A DNA stretch of 64,000 nucleotides from Hyaloperonospora brassicae (Eukaryota; Oomycota; Peronosporomycetes; Peronosporales; Peronosporaceae), in assembly GCA_947650285.1 (NCBI GenBank), contig CANTFL010001361.1, positions 48,367 to 112,366 on the forward strand. The letters are read 5' to 3'. Below, in pieces: positions 63,180-64,000 of the stretch. Every line of letters begins with the position of its first letter. The stretch's first letter is position 1. A program made the position numbers and the translations under genes. Below the pieces are notes generated by a model. It was not told where the DNA came from and ran no database searches. It saw only the letters and a program-made list of their open reading frames with translations.

Positions 63180-64000
63180 AAATGAGCAAAGTTGAGCGGG
63201 TGGTAGTAAGTAAGTGTTCGAAATAGTGGCGATGGCGCTTCGAAAAGACTGTAGGCTTAGATTTAGCATGAGCTTCATGTGAACTAAGGACCTATAAAAC
63301 TATCCCTTAGCATTTTCATCCTGCCTCCAGTAGTATCTGAACAGACGGAAATTTGGACGGCCGCTGCGGTGTGATTTACATCTGTGGCCGACGTTGTAAT
63401 CACGCCAGAATTTACATGCGATTCAGCATAGGCGCGTACTAACAAAAAGTTTCTACTGAAATTACGCGACCTGATGGAATGCAGTATGAAGACCAACCAC
63501 AATGATCGCCGTGCACACAAACATATATTTTTAGCATTCTTGGCTCGGATCGCTGAGGTCGATAACGTCGCTTCTAATTTCACAGTTGACGCGGGCAGTC
63601 GTGCATCAGAAAAGCTACTTGACAACAGATTACGACTTGTATTTGCCGTAGTGCGAGCTTTTCTTGACCGTTGAAAATCAAAGCACGGCATTGCGTTTGT
63701 TGTATATATGGTCACCCCATGAGTGATGTAGGGGTTCCCCCTCCCCGGTGCCTTGGGTATACATTGTCCTATTTAGCTCGTTGACGCGAGTTTAATCCCA
63801 TGCAACCAACCCAAGGTCCTTAAACATTGTGTGACACACTCGCCAGATGTTTTCTGGGAACTCCGGTAGCGGCGAGGTAGACTTCTCAAACAATCATGAA
63901 CCACCACAAACGAATAGAGGGGGTTATCCGGACTGGTTGGCACCCAAAGTTGTCGGCTGAAAACAACGTCCGTCGCGTGCGACGTCAGCCACTACTAACA
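63180..64000. other. Window end, no gene recognised
   Basis: ORFs of 66 and 143 codons (plus 63474-63674, minus 63284-63715) overlap on opposite strands and show no motif. No LTR or RNA gene was recognised. Confidence 0.4.

Noticed and set aside
1..64000. CRISPR array, rRNA, tRNA or bacterial operon
   Set aside because: No regularly spaced direct repeats, no tRNA cloverleaf ends and no rRNA cores were seen; gene structure is eukaryotic.

Overview
This window looks like nuclear DNA of a plant-pathogenic oomycete (Peronosporales: Phytophthora or downy-mildew lineage). Four observations support this. Introns are short (about 70-150 bp) with GTACG-type donors. One gene carries an exact oomycete Inr+FPR core promoter. 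Several genes have oomycete-style domain fusions (DEP-PH-glutathione peroxidase, FN3-TM-FYVE, receptor-like TKL kinase). There is a secreted effector-like gene with WY-type repeats. No rRNA, tRNA or CRISPR array was recognised. I cannot name the species.

Layout. At 0.9-2.7 kb (minus) is an EttA-type ABC-F ATPase with a probable mitochondrial presequence. From 3.3 to 18 kb is transposon territory. A 7.76-kb Ty3/gypsy chromovirus (3347-11104) has two 446-bp LTRs and TSD CTTAC. A 5.5-kb Ty1/copia element on the minus strand (12414-17960) has two 345-bp LTRs that look identical and TSD TATCC. From 18 to 27 kb the DNA is gene-poor, with an intron-containing secreted alpha-carbonic anhydrase (23755-24761), two LTR relics and a 103-bp foldback repeat. 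From 27 to 49 kb is a GC-rich, gene-dense island. It holds three glutathione-peroxidase paralogues (PH-GPx, DEP-PH-GPx and a DEP-PH-pseudo-GPx), an FN3-TM-FYVE protein, a mitochondrial 2-oxoglutarate/malate-type carrier, a receptor-like kinase, a heat-shock factor, an AONS/BioF-like PLP enzyme and an ankyrin membrane protein. From 49 to 64 kb the sequence is again AT-richer and repeat-rich. It holds a second Ty3/gypsy element (51570-59398, TSD TTGAG) with a composite 3' LTR, a decayed tRNA 2'-phosphotransferase (Tpt1/KptA) relic, and a large secreted WY-type effector gene whose frame is broken twice.

How the parts relate. The island carries conserved housekeeping and signalling genes, and the flanks carry transposons, relics and an effector. 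This fits the 'two-speed' genome layout of plant-pathogenic oomycetes. The GPx cluster is a local duplication series in which a redox enzyme acquired signalling and membrane-binding domains and one copy then lost every catalytic residue. The most unusual system is in the Ty3/gypsy family. Both copies carry a roughly 540-codon ORF on the opposite strand, between the pol stop and the 3' LTR. It overlaps the 3' end of pol and encodes an acidic N-terminus, a C-x6-C-x2-C motif and a C-terminal coiled coil with a basic tail.
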